From Bradyrhizobium commune (GTDB taxonomy: Bacteria > Pseudomonadota > Alphaproteobacteria > Rhizobiales > Xanthobacteraceae), in the NCBI RefSeq assembly GCF_015624505.1, contig NZ_CP061379.1, positions 434,001 to 498,000 on the forward strand: a DNA stretch of 64,000 bases. Reading direction: 5' to 3'. Shown here in pieces: positions 53,866 to 64,000 of the stretch (positions within the stretch are counted from its first letter, which is position 1; the number at the start of each line of letters is the position of its first letter). The translations under genes and the position numbers were made by a program. Below the pieces are notes generated by a model. The model did no database searches and was not told the origin of the DNA. It was given only the letters and a program-made list of their open reading frames with translations.

Positions 53866-56800
53866 TCAACCGCTGAGCGCCTTGCGGATGATTCTGGCCA
53901 GATCGGATTTGCGATAGGGCTTTGCCAGCAGCAGCACGCCCGAATCCAGCCGGCCGTGATGGATGATCGCATTCTCGGTGTAGCCGGATGTGTAGACCAC
54001 CCGCAGATCCGGGCGCGTCTTCAACACCTCGTCGGCGAGCTGCCGTCCGTTCATCTTGCCGGGCATGATCACGTCGGTGAAGAGCAGGTCGAACGGCTTT
54101 CCGCTGGTGACGATCGCGAGCGCGTCCGCCGCGTTGGCGGCCTGCAAGGTGACGTAGCCGAGCGAATGCAGCTGCGCCAGAACGTAGTCGCGCACCAGCC
54201 GGTCGTCCTCGACCACGAGGATGGTCTCGTGCCCGCCCTCGATCGAGGCCGGCGTCACGCCTTCGCCGACCGCCGTGGGTGTCTTGCCGGGCGGCAGGTA
54301 CATCTTGATCGTGGTGCCGTGGCCTTCCTCGCTGTAGATCTTGATGTGGCCTGCGGACTGCTTGATGAAGCCATAGACCATGGAGAGTCCGAGCCCGGTG
54401 CCCTTGCCGGGCCCCTTCGAGGTGAAGAAGGGGTCGAACACGCGCGCCAGCATGTTCGCGGGAATGCCCGAGCCGGTGTCGCTCACGGCGATCAGCACGT
54501 AGTGTCCGGGCGGGACGTCGTTGGCGCTGGCATAGACCTCGTCGAGATAGGCGGCGCCGGTCTCCACGATCAGCTTGCCGCCGTCCGGCATCGCGTCGCG
54601 CGCGTTGAGCGCGAGGTTGAGGATCGCGGTGGTGAGCTGGTTAGGATCGACGATCGCGACGCAGCTCTCCTCCTCGAACACGGACTCGATCTGGATCTGT
54701 TCGCCCAGCGTCGGCCGCAACAGCCTTGCGGTGTCGATGATCAACGAATTGACGTCGATCTCGCGCGGTTGCAGCGGCTGCTTGCGCGCAAAGGCGAGCA
54801 GGTGCTGGGTCAGCTCGGCGCCGCGCCCGGCAGCCTCGTCGATCATCTTCGTGATCGCCGCAAGCTCCGGCTCCTTCGCCACGGCGTCGGCCAGAATCTC
54901 GATCGTGCCGGTGATGACGGTGAGAATGTTGTTGAAGTCGTGCGCCACGCCGCCGGTGAGCTGGCCGACCGCCTCCATCTTCTCGGCCTGGCGGATCCGC
55001 TCCTCGGAGGCGATCTTGTCGGTGAGGTCGCGGTAGAACACGTTGAACAGGATGCCCTCGCGCCGCCGCAGCGCCGTGACGCTCAGCTCGGCCTTGAATT
55101 CCTTGCCGTCGCGGCGGCGGACCATCAGCTCGCGGCGGCGGTTGAGCGTCTGGCTGCTTGCCGAATCGAGGAAGCGGGCGAGGCCGAGCTTGACCCTCTC
55201 ACGTTCACTCTCGGCGACGGTCAGATCGACCGCATTCTTCCCCAGCGCTTCCTCGCGCCGCCAGCCGAACAGCTCCTCGGCCCGCGAGCTCCAGTTCAGG
55301 ATGGTGCTGCGTTCGTCGGTCTGGACGAAGGCATCGAGCGCGGTCTCGACGATGTTGCGTGCGAGCTGCTCGCTTTCACGCAAGGCCTCGTCCGCGTGCC
55401 GCGCCTCCGTCATGTCGCGGCCGACGAAGAAGAAGCGCTTGGCCTGATCGGACCAGTTGCCGAGCCAGGACAGCCAGACCTCCCGCCCGTCCTTGTGGAA
55501 GCATCTTGTGTCGTCAAGCTTCGGGTGCCCGCCGCGCCGGAGCGCGCGCATCTCGTCGCGGGATTTATCGAGGTGGGCGGGATGGATGAAATCGACGCCG
55601 CTGCGGCCGATCATCTCGTCCGGGCGGTAGCCGAGAATAGCCTCGCAGCTCGGGCTGATCTGCACGATATGGCCCCGCGAGTTCATGATCATGATCAGAT
55701 CCTGCGAGGTGTCGAAGAGCTGCCGCCGCTCCTCGAGTTGCTGCTGGAGCGCCCGCTCGGCCCGCCGCGCCTCGGTCAGGCTGCTTGCCGACCCCGAAAC
55801 GCCGACGATCTCGCCCGAGGGGCCCCGGATCGGCGACAGGCTGAGTGAGATCTCGACCGGCGTGCCATCCTTCCGCAGACGGATCGTCTCGAAGCGTTCG
55901 ATCGGCTCGCCCCGTGCGATCCGCTGGAGATAATCCTTGCCCTGCTCGCGGCGGTCGGGCGGGACGATGATCGAAGTGGATTTCCCGATGGCCTCCTCGG
56001 CCGAATGGCCATAGAGGCGTGCGGCGGCGGGATTCCAGCCCGTGATGATGGCATCGAGCGATTGCATCACGATTGCATCGTCGGATGATTCGACGGCGGC
56101 GCTGAACAGGCGCTCGCGCGCCTCGTGATGGCTTCGCGCGGCCTCGGTACGGCGGTGCTCCTGAACTTCGCGTTCGAGAGCGGCGGTTTTCGCCCGCGTC
56201 TCTTCCACCATCCGGGCAAAGGCCCGCGCCAGAACACCGGTCTCGCCGCTGGCATCGACGGGAATGTCCGCCTGGCGTCCGCTGCCGATTGCCTCCACCG
56301 CCGCGGTCAGACGCCCGATCGGGCGAGTCAATGAGCGCGCCAGCAGCACTGCGAGCGAAGCCGCTGCAAGGACGGCAAGCACGCCGACGAGCAAGGATGT
56401 CTTTTGGATGGCCGCCGGCACGCGGCCGAACACGGCGGGAGGAACGGTCTCGATAATTGCGACCCAATCCTTGCCGGCGAGCAGCGCCGGCGCGATCGCC
56501 GCGCCGCTCGGCCGACCCGACCCGTCGGCTGTAAGCTGCGTGGATCCCTCCAGCTTGCCGGCCTGGATCGCAAAAAATGGAAAATCATCGCGCCAGTTGG
56601 TGGGACGGCCTCGCAAGGAGTCGAATTCTCGCGCGGGATCGGGATGGACGAGATAGTCACCGCGCAAATTCACGACGTAAATCTCTCCCCCTGTACCCGC
56701 AGTCGAGCGGATGCGGTCGAGCGCGGGACGCATGTCGATATTGGCGATGATGATGCCGAATGGCTTGCCGTCCGGTGTGAACAGCGGCGTCGCTACCCGC

Positions 56801-57462
56801 AACGTCGGAATGTGAGAGGTCGTGGTCCCCCCTTGGCGGGTGGCGAGATCGATGGGCGAGACGTAGATTTCGCCCGGCGCCAGTCGCATCGCTTCGCGGA
56901 AGTAAGTTCGCTCGCTCTTGCTCTCCAGTTCGCTGTTGGGGACGATCCGTGCTGCGCCGTTTGGGCCGGAGCGGTCGACGCGAACCAGTTCGCGCTGATC
57001 GTCGTCTAGACCGATGATTCGAAATTGGCCGTAGCTGGGCTTGGCCTCGATCTCGGCCGCGAGCCGCGTTGCGATGCGCTCGCGCCAGGTTTGCTCCGAA
57101 ACGCCGTCGATGGCGTCGATGCCACCGCCGATGTGAGCGCGGATCAGGCCATTGATGGCCGCCGCGGAGCGATAGCCGAGCAAATCGCCGCGAGCGCCGG
57201 CTACATAGGATTCGAGATTGGTCGCCAGCAGGCGCGATTGGGCTTCGACGCGCTCCAGGACCCGCGGAATGACGGCTTGACTGATGTTGCGATAGCCGAG
57301 CCAGCCCACTGCGGCCACGGTAACCGCGACCAGCAGGATCATCGCGATGGCCAGGCGCGTTGCCAGCGTCATATTGGCCTTCGGTCCACCCAAAGCACCT
57401 TGCTGCCCGGTCTTGGAGGACGCAGAGCGGGCGTCCTCGTCATCGGCGGCCGGAGCTGACAT
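53866..57462 (-). CDS. Membrane hybrid histidine kinase with Cache, HAMP and PAS domains and receiver
   Basis: The 1198-residue protein has a membrane helix (LAIAMILLVAVTVAAVGWLG), a periplasmic Cache-type sensor (about 60-340; IYVSPIDLATRQGGTTTSHI), a second helix plus HAMP (LARSLTRPIGRLTAAVEAIG), three PAS-type segments, HisKA (GGVAHDFNNILTV), HATPase (GKGTGLGLSMVYGF) and a C-terminal receiver (LFTDVIMPGKMNG). GGAGGGG precedes the ATG. It overlaps the upstream response-regulator gene by 23 bases, so the two are co-expressed. It is the intact paralogue of the 51-53 kb kinase. Confidence 0.94.
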   Translation of the reverse strand: MSAPAADDEDARSASSKTGQQGALGGPKANMTLATRLAIAMILLVAVTVAAVGWLGYRNISQAVIPRVLERVEAQSRLLATNLESYVAGARGDLLGYRSAAAINGLIRAHIGGGIDAIDGVSEQTWRERIATRLAAEIEAKPSYGQFRIIGLDDDQRELVRVDRSGPNGAARIVPNSELESKSERTYFREAMRLAPGEIYVSPIDLATRQGGTTTSHIPTLRVATPLFTPDGKPFGIIIANIDMRPALDRIRSTAGTGGEIYVVNLRGDYLVHPDPAREFDSLRGRPTNWRDDFPFFAIQAGKLEGSTQLTADGSGRPSGAAIAPALLAGKDWVAIIETVPPAVFGRVPAAIQKTSLLVGVLAVLAAASLAVLLARSLTRPIGRLTAAVEAIGSGRQADIPVDASGETGVLARAFARMVEETRAKTAALEREVQEHRRTEAARSHHEARERLFSAAVESSDDAIVMQSLDAIITGWNPAAARLYGHSAEEAIGKSTSIIVPPDRREQGKDYLQRIARGEPIERFETIRLRKDGTPVEISLSLSPIRGPSGEIVGVSGSASSLTEARRAERALQQQLEERRQLFDTSQDLIMIMNSRGHIVQISPSCEAILGYRPDEMIGRSGVDFIHPAHLDKSRDEMRALRRGGHPKLDDTRCFHKDGREVWLSWLGNWSDQAKRFFFVGRDMTEARHADEALRESEQLARNIVETALDAFVQTDERSTILNWSSRAEELFGWRREEALGKNAVDLTVAESERERVKLGLARFLDSASSQTLNRRRELMVRRRDGKEFKAELSVTALRRREGILFNVFYRDLTDKIASEERIRQAEKMEAVGQLTGGVAHDFNNILTVITGTIEILADAVAKEPELAAITKMIDEAAGRGAELTQHLLAFARKQPLQPREIDVNSLIIDTARLLRPTLGEQIQIESVFEEESCVAIVDPNQLTTAILNLALNARDAMPDGGKLIVETGAAYLDEVYASANDVPPGHYVLIAVSDTGSGIPANMLARVFDPFFTSKGPGKGTGLGLSMVYGFIKQSAGHIKIYSEEGHGTTIKMYLPPGKTPTAVGEGVTPASIEGGHETILVVEDDRLVRDYVLAQLHSLGYVTLQAANAADALAIVTSGKPFDLLFTDVIMPGKMNGRQLADEVLKTRPDLRVVYTSGYTENAIIHHGRLDSGVLLLAKPYRKSDLARIIRKALSG
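53879..54081. repeat. 203-bp tract identical to 51468-51670
   Basis: Partner of the identical tract in the downstream kinase copy; it covers the receiver's C-terminal half. Confidence 0.9.
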
Positions 57463-57859
57463 CGGACCCCTCCGGCTCGCCCGCCTTCAGGCAGCCATCG
57501 ACAGCCGCAAGCAGCGCGTCGGCCCGGAACGGCTTCTGCAAGCTCGCGACTGCGCCGAGCTTGGTCGCCATCTTCAGAAAGTCCGGCTCGGCATAGGCGT
57601 CGGGTGTGATCGAGCGGCCGGAGATGACGACGATCGGTATCGTCGGGTGCAACGCCCGGACGTGGCGCATTGTCTCCAGCCCGTCCATGCCGGGCATGAA
57701 GATGTCGAGGAACATGAGGTCGAACCGGCTGGCCTCGAACAGAGCGAGCCCCTTGTGGCCGTCGCCGGCGACCGTCACGTGATGGCCGGCCCGCTCCAGG
57801 AGCAGCCGGATCGTGAGCTGGACGGCCGGGTCGTCATCCACGATCAGGATGTTGGCCAC
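57440..57859 (-). CDS. Single-domain response regulator with an extended loop
   Basis: The 139-residue receiver has ILIVDDDPAVQLTIRLLL, phospho-Asp in LMFLDIFMPGMDG, Ser in VVISGRS and Lys in SLQKPF. The Ser-Lys loop is long (ITPDAYAEPDFLKMATKLGA), as in the regulator at 43587. I chose the GTG at 57859 because GGAGG lies 8 bases before it. It overlaps the kinase gene downstream by 23 bases and is its likely partner. Confidence 0.92.
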   Translation of the reverse strand: MANILIVDDDPAVQLTIRLLLERAGHHVTVAGDGHKGLALFEASRFDLMFLDIFMPGMDGLETMRHVRALHPTIPIVVISGRSITPDAYAEPDFLKMATKLGAVASLQKPFRADALLAAVDGCLKAGEPEGSDVSSGRR

Positions 57860-58008
57860 GTAAGAAACCTCCGGGTCGGGCAGGGCTGTTCCCCGCGACC
57901 ACAAATCAAAGCTTCAAATGCGAAATTGTTGCGCGGATTCCGCTCAGCCTGCAAGCACTTCGGGACACCTCCGGATCAGCCTGGCTCGATATTGCGCTGC
58001 ATCTTAGT

Positions 58009-58030
58009 GTATGCACGCCTACGTGCATAC
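58009..58030. promoter_or_regulatory. Palindromic operator candidate between the regulator-kinase operon and araD-like gene
   Basis: Perfect 9-bp inverted repeat GTATGCACG-CCTA-CGTGCATAC, with the same core as 53832-53855. It is 150 bases upstream of the response-regulator start and 89 bases upstream of the dehydratase start, so it could act on either. Confidence 0.6.
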
Positions 58031-58118
58031 CTGGGGTTCGCGTCCTGCTCGCCCGGCGTCTTGCAGGGGGTGGACGCCCGTGAGAAGAGCAGGGCGAATT
58101 CCCTGACGGACAAGGATC

Positions 58119-59855
<1,737 letters not shown>

Positions 59856-59860
59856 CAACC

Positions 59861-59968
59861 CGTCATTCCGGGGCATCGCGAAGCGATGAACCCGGAATCC
59901 ATCGTGCCGCAATCTGTGCCGTTCGATGGATTCCGGGCTCGCGCCAAGTGGCGCGCCCCGGAATGACG
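59861..59968. repeat. Nested inverted repeat (family C)
   Basis: Outer arms CGTCATTCCGGGGC (59861-59874) and its reverse complement (59955-59968) enclose a second perfect pair of 14-bp arms (59891-59904 with 59924-59937). Small hairpins CATCGC-GAA-GCGATG (59874-59888) and GCGCCA/TGGCGC (59941-59954) are also present. It starts 5 bases after the dehydratase stop, before the RraA-like gene. Confidence 0.9.
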
Positions 59969-59984
59969 AAAGAGAGAGCATGAC

Positions 59985-60704
59985 ATGTCAAAACTCAGCG
60001 AAGCCACCCGCGACAAGCTCAAGACCGTCTCGACCGCCACCGTTGCCACCGCCTTGTTCAAGCGCGGCCTGCGCATCCAGATGATCCAGGATGTATATCC
60101 CCTGAACCCGGCGCAACCGACCGTGGTCGGCGAAGCCTTCACGCTGCGCTATATGCCGGCGCGCGAGGACCTCAACACCATCGACGTCTTCAAGGACCGG
60201 TCGCATCCGCAGCGCAAGGCGGTCGAGGATTGTCCGGCAGGCGCCGTGCTTGTGATGGACAGCCGCAAGGACGCGCGCGCGGCCTCGGCCGGCGCGATCC
60301 TGATCACGCGGCTGATGAAGCGCGGTGTCGCCGGCGTCGTTACTGACGGCGGCTTTCGCGATTCTGCCGAGATCGCAAAACTCGGCATTCCCGCCTATCA
60401 CCATCGCCCGAGCGCGCCGACGAATCTCACGCTGCACCAGGCCATCGAGGTCAACGTCCCGATCGGCTGCGGCGATGCGCCGGTGTTTCCCGGCGACGTC
60501 ATCCTTGGCGATGCCGACGGCGTCATCGTCATCCCGGCGCATCTCGCCGACGAGATCGCCAATGAAACTTTTGAAATGACGGCGTTCGAGGATTTCGTCA
60601 CCGAGGAAGTCGGCAAGGGCCGCGGCATTTTTGGGCTCTATCCGGCAACGGATCCGCAGACGCTGACGGACTTCGCGGCGTGGCGGAAGAAGAATAGCCG
60701 CTGA
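59985..60704 (+). CDS. RraA-fold protein (RraA-like or class II pyruvate aldolase-like)
   Basis: The 239-residue protein has the RraA/HMG-aldolase fold: VSTATVATALFKRG, PAGAVLVMDSR, the signature GVVTDGGFRDSAEIAKLGIPAY (Arg-Asp pair) and VFPGDVILGDADGVIVIP. The same fold serves RNase E regulators and metal-dependent aldolases that split 4-hydroxy-2-keto acids. Placement after a 2-keto-3-deoxy-acid-forming dehydratase favours an enzyme role (inference). Confidence 0.85.
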   Translation: MSKLSEATRDKLKTVSTATVATALFKRGLRIQMIQDVYPLNPAQPTVVGEAFTLRYMPAREDLNTIDVFKDRSHPQRKAVEDCPAGAVLVMDSRKDARAASAGAILITRLMKRGVAGVVTDGGFRDSAEIAKLGIPAYHHRPSAPTNLTLHQAIEVNVPIGCGDAPVFPGDVILGDADGVIVIPAHLADEIANETFEMTAFEDFVTEEVGKGRGIFGLYPATDPQTLTDFAAWRKKNSR

Positions 60705-60715
60705 CTGAAACGGCC

Positions 60716-60801
60716 GTAGCCCGGATGGAGCGAAGCGCAATCCGGGAACAGTCTTGCCGCCTGCGCGAACTCCGGATTTCGCTGCGCTCCATCCGGGCTA
60801 C
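60716..60801. repeat. Inverted repeat with 17-bp arms (family D, copy 2)
   Basis: GTAGCCCGGATGGAGCG (60716-60732) and its exact reverse complement (60785-60801), with an inner AATCCGG/CCGGATT pair. It lies between convergent stops at 60704 and 60806 and belongs to the same family as 51375-51440. Confidence 0.9.
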
Positions 60802-60805
60802 CAGG

Positions 60806-62911
60806 TTACACCTTGGCCTCCGCCATCCCCGCCGCCCATAGCGCGAACGCATACACGATCGCGACTTCATCGAGACGGTTGAACCGCCCCGAGGCGCCGC
60901 CATGGCCAGCGCCCATGTTGGTGCGGAGCAGGACCGGGCCTCCGCCGCGCATGGTCGCGCGCAGGCGGGCGATCCATTTGGCGGGCTCCCAATAGGTGAC
61001 GCGCGGATCGGTGAGCCCGCCCATCGCCAGGATCGCCGGATAGTCCTTTGCAGCGACATTGTCGTAGGGCGAGTAGGACAGGATGGTGCGAAAATCCTTC
61101 TCGCTCTCGATCGGGTTGCCCCATTCCGGCCATTCGGGCGGCGTCAGCGGCAGCGTGTCGTCGAGCATGGTGTTGAGCACGTCGACGAACGGCACCTCGG
61201 CGACGATGCCGGCGAACAGCTCGCCGGCGCGGTTCGCCACCGCGCCCATCAGCATGCCGCCGGCCGAGCCGCCATGGCCGACGATGCGCTTGCGGCTCGT
61301 GTATTTCGCATCGATCAGTGCACGGGCGCTGGCGGCGAAATCGTCGAACGAATTTGTCTTCTTCTCCCGCCTGCCGTCGAGATACCAGCCCCAGCCCTTG
61401 TCGGCGCCGCCGCGGATATGGGCGATGGCGTATACGAAGCCGCGGTCGACCAGCGACAGGCGGTTGGCGTTGAACGAGGCCGGCATCGCCATGCCGTAGG
61501 AGCCGTAGCCGTAGAGCAAGAGCGGTGCCGCGCCGTCGAGCTTCAAGCCGCGGCGATAGAGGATCGACACCGGCACCTCGGCGCCGTCTTGCGCCTTCGC
61601 CATGATGCGGGTGGTGACGTAGTCGGCCGCGTTGTGGCCGGACGGAATCTCCTGGCGCTTGCGAAGCACGCGCGTACGCTTCGCCATGTCGTAGTCATAG
61701 ACTTCCGACGGCGTCGTCATCGACGAATAGGCGAAGCGCAAATTCGTCGTCTCGAATTCGTAGGAGCCCATCGTGTCCAGCGAATAGGCGGCCTCGTCGA
61801 ACGCGATCGCGTGCTCTTTCTTGGTCGCGAGGTCGCGGATCACGATTGACGGCAGCGCATTGGCGCGCTCCAGCCGCACCAGATGGCCGGCATAGAGGTC
61901 GAGGTCGATCACGTAGATGCCTGGACGGTAGGGGATCAGGTCGCGCCAGTTCGCGCGCTCAGGCGAGGCCAGTGGCGCGGTGACGATCTTGAAGTCGATG
62001 GCATCGTCGGCATTGGTGAGGATGAAGAGCTCGTCGCCGCGGTCGGCGAGCGAATATTGCACACCCTCTTCACGCGCCGCAACCAGCCGCGGCGGCGCCT
62101 CGGGGTTCGCAAGATCGATCAGCCGCTGCTCGGAGGTTTCGTGATCGCCGCCCGCGATCACGCAGAAGCGTCCGCTGGTGCTCTCATGCAGATGGGTGAA
62201 CCAGCCGGAATCCTGCTCTTCGTAGACGAGCGTGTCGTCGGCCTGTTTTGTGCCGAGCTTGTGCCGCCACACCTGCATCGGCCGGTGATTGTCGTCGAGC
62301 TTCACATAGAAGAAGCTCTTGCAATCCTTGCTCCAGACGACGCCGCCGTCGGTCTCCTCGACGACATCGTCGAGATCCGTGCCCGTCGCCCAGTCGCGGA
62401 CGCGGATCGTAAAATATTCGGAGCCCTTGGTATCGGCGCTCCAGGCCTGGAGCTTGTGATCGTCGGAATGGCGGCTGGCGCCGAACTTGAAATATTTGTG
62501 GTCTTTTGCGAGCGCGTCGCCGTCGAGCACGATATGGCTGTCGCCGCCGTCGCGCGGCATCCGGCCGAACAGCTCATGCTGTCCGCCCTCGCGAAACTTG
62601 CGGAAATAGGCGAAGGCCCCGTCCGGCGACGGCACGCTGGAATCGTCCTCCTTGATCCGTCCGCGCATCTCGCCGACCAGCGTTTTCTGGAGACCAGCGG
62701 TGTGGCCGAGCAGGCTGTCGGTGTAGACGTTTTCCTGGTCGAGATATTTGCGGATGTCGGGATCGAGCACCGCGGGATCGCGCAGCACCTCCTGCCATTT
62801 CGCGTCCTTCAGCCAGGCATAGTCGTCGGCCACGGTGATGCCGTGGCGGGTAAACGAATGCGGCCGGCGCGGGGCGACGGGGGGCTGGGAACGTGTTTTG
62901 GCCTGGGTCAC
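60806..62911 (-). CDS. Prolyl oligopeptidase family S9 peptidase (oligopeptidase B-like)
   Basis: The 701-residue protein has an N-terminal beta-propeller (about 75-420) and a C-terminal alpha/beta hydrolase domain. The nucleophile is Ser549 in GHGGSAGGML, the acid is Asp in GGLTDPRVTYWEP and the base is His in NMGAGHGGASGR. The start (PHSFTRHGITVADDYAWLKD) is that of oligopeptidase B (protease II), which cleaves short peptides after basic residues. No signal peptide is seen, so it is cytoplasmic. It is divergent from the MBOAT gene. Confidence 0.94.
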   Translation of the reverse strand: MTQAKTRSQPPVAPRRPHSFTRHGITVADDYAWLKDAKWQEVLRDPAVLDPDIRKYLDQENVYTDSLLGHTAGLQKTLVGEMRGRIKEDDSSVPSPDGAFAYFRKFREGGQHELFGRMPRDGGDSHIVLDGDALAKDHKYFKFGASRHSDDHKLQAWSADTKGSEYFTIRVRDWATGTDLDDVVEETDGGVVWSKDCKSFFYVKLDDNHRPMQVWRHKLGTKQADDTLVYEEQDSGWFTHLHESTSGRFCVIAGGDHETSEQRLIDLANPEAPPRLVAAREEGVQYSLADRGDELFILTNADDAIDFKIVTAPLASPERANWRDLIPYRPGIYVIDLDLYAGHLVRLERANALPSIVIRDLATKKEHAIAFDEAAYSLDTMGSYEFETTNLRFAYSSMTTPSEVYDYDMAKRTRVLRKRQEIPSGHNAADYVTTRIMAKAQDGAEVPVSILYRRGLKLDGAAPLLLYGYGSYGMAMPASFNANRLSLVDRGFVYAIAHIRGGADKGWGWYLDGRREKKTNSFDDFAASARALIDAKYTSRKRIVGHGGSAGGMLMGAVANRAGELFAGIVAEVPFVDVLNTMLDDTLPLTPPEWPEWGNPIESEKDFRTILSYSPYDNVAAKDYPAILAMGGLTDPRVTYWEPAKWIARLRATMRGGGPVLLRTNMGAGHGGASGRFNRLDEVAIVYAFALWAAGMAEAKV

Positions 62912-63062
62912 TCGATCCTCGTTCAGATGCGCGTTCCGCCTTATATCGTCCCGATTCCACGAATTGCCAGCGTGGCCGCACCAAGGACTGCGCCAAGTCG
63001 CCGGTTGTTGATGGGCCGCTGGTATGCTTTAGGGGCCATATCCCCGCCATCGGTCCAGCCTG

Positions 63063-64000
63063 ATGCTGTTCAACTCCTATCCGTTCATCCTGCTGTTCCT
63101 GCCGGCCGTGCTGGCCGGTTACTTTTGGCTCGGGCGGCGCAGCAATCTGACCCCGGTGATCTGGCTCGCGGCCGCCTCGCTCGCCTTCTATGCCATCGGC
63201 AACTGGCAGTTCGTGGCCCTGTTGCTGATCTCGATCGGCTTCAACTATGGCGTCGGCTATCTCCTGATCGAGGCGAAGCTAACGCCATCGCGAAGGCGCA
63301 CGGCGCTTGTCATTGGCGTTGCCGGGGATCTCCTCGTGCTCGGCATCTTCAAATATGCAGGGTTTGCTGCCGACAACGTCAACGCACTATTTGGTACGCA
63401 CCTCACGCTCCACATCCTGCTGCCGGTCGGGATTTCCTTTTACACGTTCACGCAGATCGCGTTCCTGGTCGATGCGTATCGCGGGCAGGTCGCGCGTTAT
63501 GCCTTGCCGCACTACGCGCTGTTCGTGACTTATTTTCCGCATCTGATCGCGGGGCCGATTCTGCACCACAAGGACATGATCCCGCAATTCGAGCGGGAGG
63601 ACACCAAACACCCGCACGCGCATCTGATCCTGTGCGGTGCCATCATCTTCGCCATCGGTCTGTTCAAGAAGACCTGCCTTGCCGACGGCATCCAGCCGTT
63701 GGTCGCGCTCGCCTTCGATGCGCGCTCGCCGAGCTTCGACCAGGCCTGGTGTGGTGCGCTCGCCTACACGTTCCAGCTCTATTTCGACTTCTCCGGCTAT
63801 TCGGACATGGCGATCGGAATCTCGCTGATGTTCGGCATCTTTCTGCCGGTCAATTTCAACTCGCCCTACAAGGCCACCAGCATCGTCGAGTTCTGGCGGC
63901 GCTGGCACATGACCTTGTCGCAATTCTTGCGCGACTATCTCTACATCCCGCTCGGCGGCAATCGCCACGGCCGCGTGCTGCGCTATGTCAACCTGATGAT
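63063..64000 (+). CDS. MBOAT-family O-acyltransferase, AlgI/PatA-like (3' end outside window)
   Basis: The first 312 residues of a membrane-bound O-acyltransferase are present and open to the window end. They begin MLFNSYPFILLFLPAVLAGY and include QLYFDFSGYSDMAIGISLM and WRRWHMTLSQFLRDYLYIP, where the catalytic-type His of the family occurs. Such proteins O-acetylate exopolysaccharide or other surface glycans with an AlgJ/X-type partner. The neighbour downstream is outside the window. Confidence 0.92.
   Translation, partial: MLFNSYPFILLFLPAVLAGYFWLGRRSNLTPVIWLAAASLAFYAIGNWQFVALLLISIGFNYGVGYLLIEAKLTPSRRRTALVIGVAGDLLVLGIFKYAGFAADNVNALFGTHLTLHILLPVGISFYTFTQIAFLVDAYRGQVARYALPHYALFVTYFPHLIAGPILHHKDMIPQFEREDTKHPHAHLILCGAIIFAIGLFKKTCLADGIQPLVALAFDARSPSFDQAWCGALAYTFQLYFDFSGYSDMAIGISLMFGIFLPVNFNSPYKATSIVEFWRRWHMTLSQFLRDYLYIPLGGNRHGRVLRYVNLM

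Noticed and set aside
53956..55848. 630-codon open frame on the plus strand
   Set aside because: It is a shadow of the hybrid kinase; a similar shadow exists over the paralogue at 52042-53550, as expected.

Overview
The window is high-GC alphaproteobacterial chromosome. The protein families, the gene order rplU-rpmA-(GNAT)-obgE and the many short palindromic repeats placed against stop codons point to Bradyrhizobium or a close relative. This assignment is inference from family resemblance; no search was run.

Layout. 0-8.3 kb is core-like: the tail of a TctC-type binding protein, a formylglycine-dependent sulfatase/phosphohydrolase, obgE, a MaoC hydratase, an EamA exporter, a GNAT acetyltransferase, rpmA, rplU and a ROK-family protein whose motifs are circularly permuted. 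At 8.3 kb a tRNA-Ser(CGA) gene opens an accessory defence block (8.6-16.9 kb). There a Phd/YefM antitoxin-like gene, hsdM, hsdS, darT, darG and hsdR are tightly packed on one strand. A DNA ADP-ribosylation toxin-antitoxin pair is thus built into a type I restriction-modification operon. 17-25.5 kb is metabolic: a sarcosine-oxidase-like flavoenzyme, a LysR regulator and an operon of leuC-like, leuD-like and leuB-like genes co-transcribed with a three-gene ABC uptake system. 25.5-36 kb holds transport and regulation: a MarR-isochorismatase-membrane protein-MFS operon, a VapBC-type pair, an HlyD/tandem ABC-2 permease/HlyD export operon without an ATPase, and a divergent MocR/EamA pair.

36-58 kb is dominated by signal transduction: a degenerate REC-EAL protein, a LuxR protein with a histidine-less HisKA-like segment, an Hpt protein, two Crp/Fnr paralogues, five stand-alone response regulators, a compact chemotaxis operon (cheA with a receiver, cheW, cheY, cheR, PilZ-like) without cheB or a receptor, and two tandem paralogous hybrid PAS histidine kinases. 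The downstream kinase copy lacks the membrane sensor, carries a one-base frameshift, shares a 203-bp identical tract with its partner and has a related palindrome in its promoter. 58-64 kb returns to metabolism: an L-arabinonate-dehydratase-type IlvD/Edd enzyme, an RraA-fold protein, a prolyl oligopeptidase and the start of an AlgI-type MBOAT acyltransferase that runs off the end.

The most notable items are the hsd-darTG nested operon, the permuted ROK protein, the shared TGCACG-N4-CGTGCA operator in the kinase region, the leuCDB-like/ABC uptake operon, and the consistent placement of palindromic repeats at gene 3' ends.
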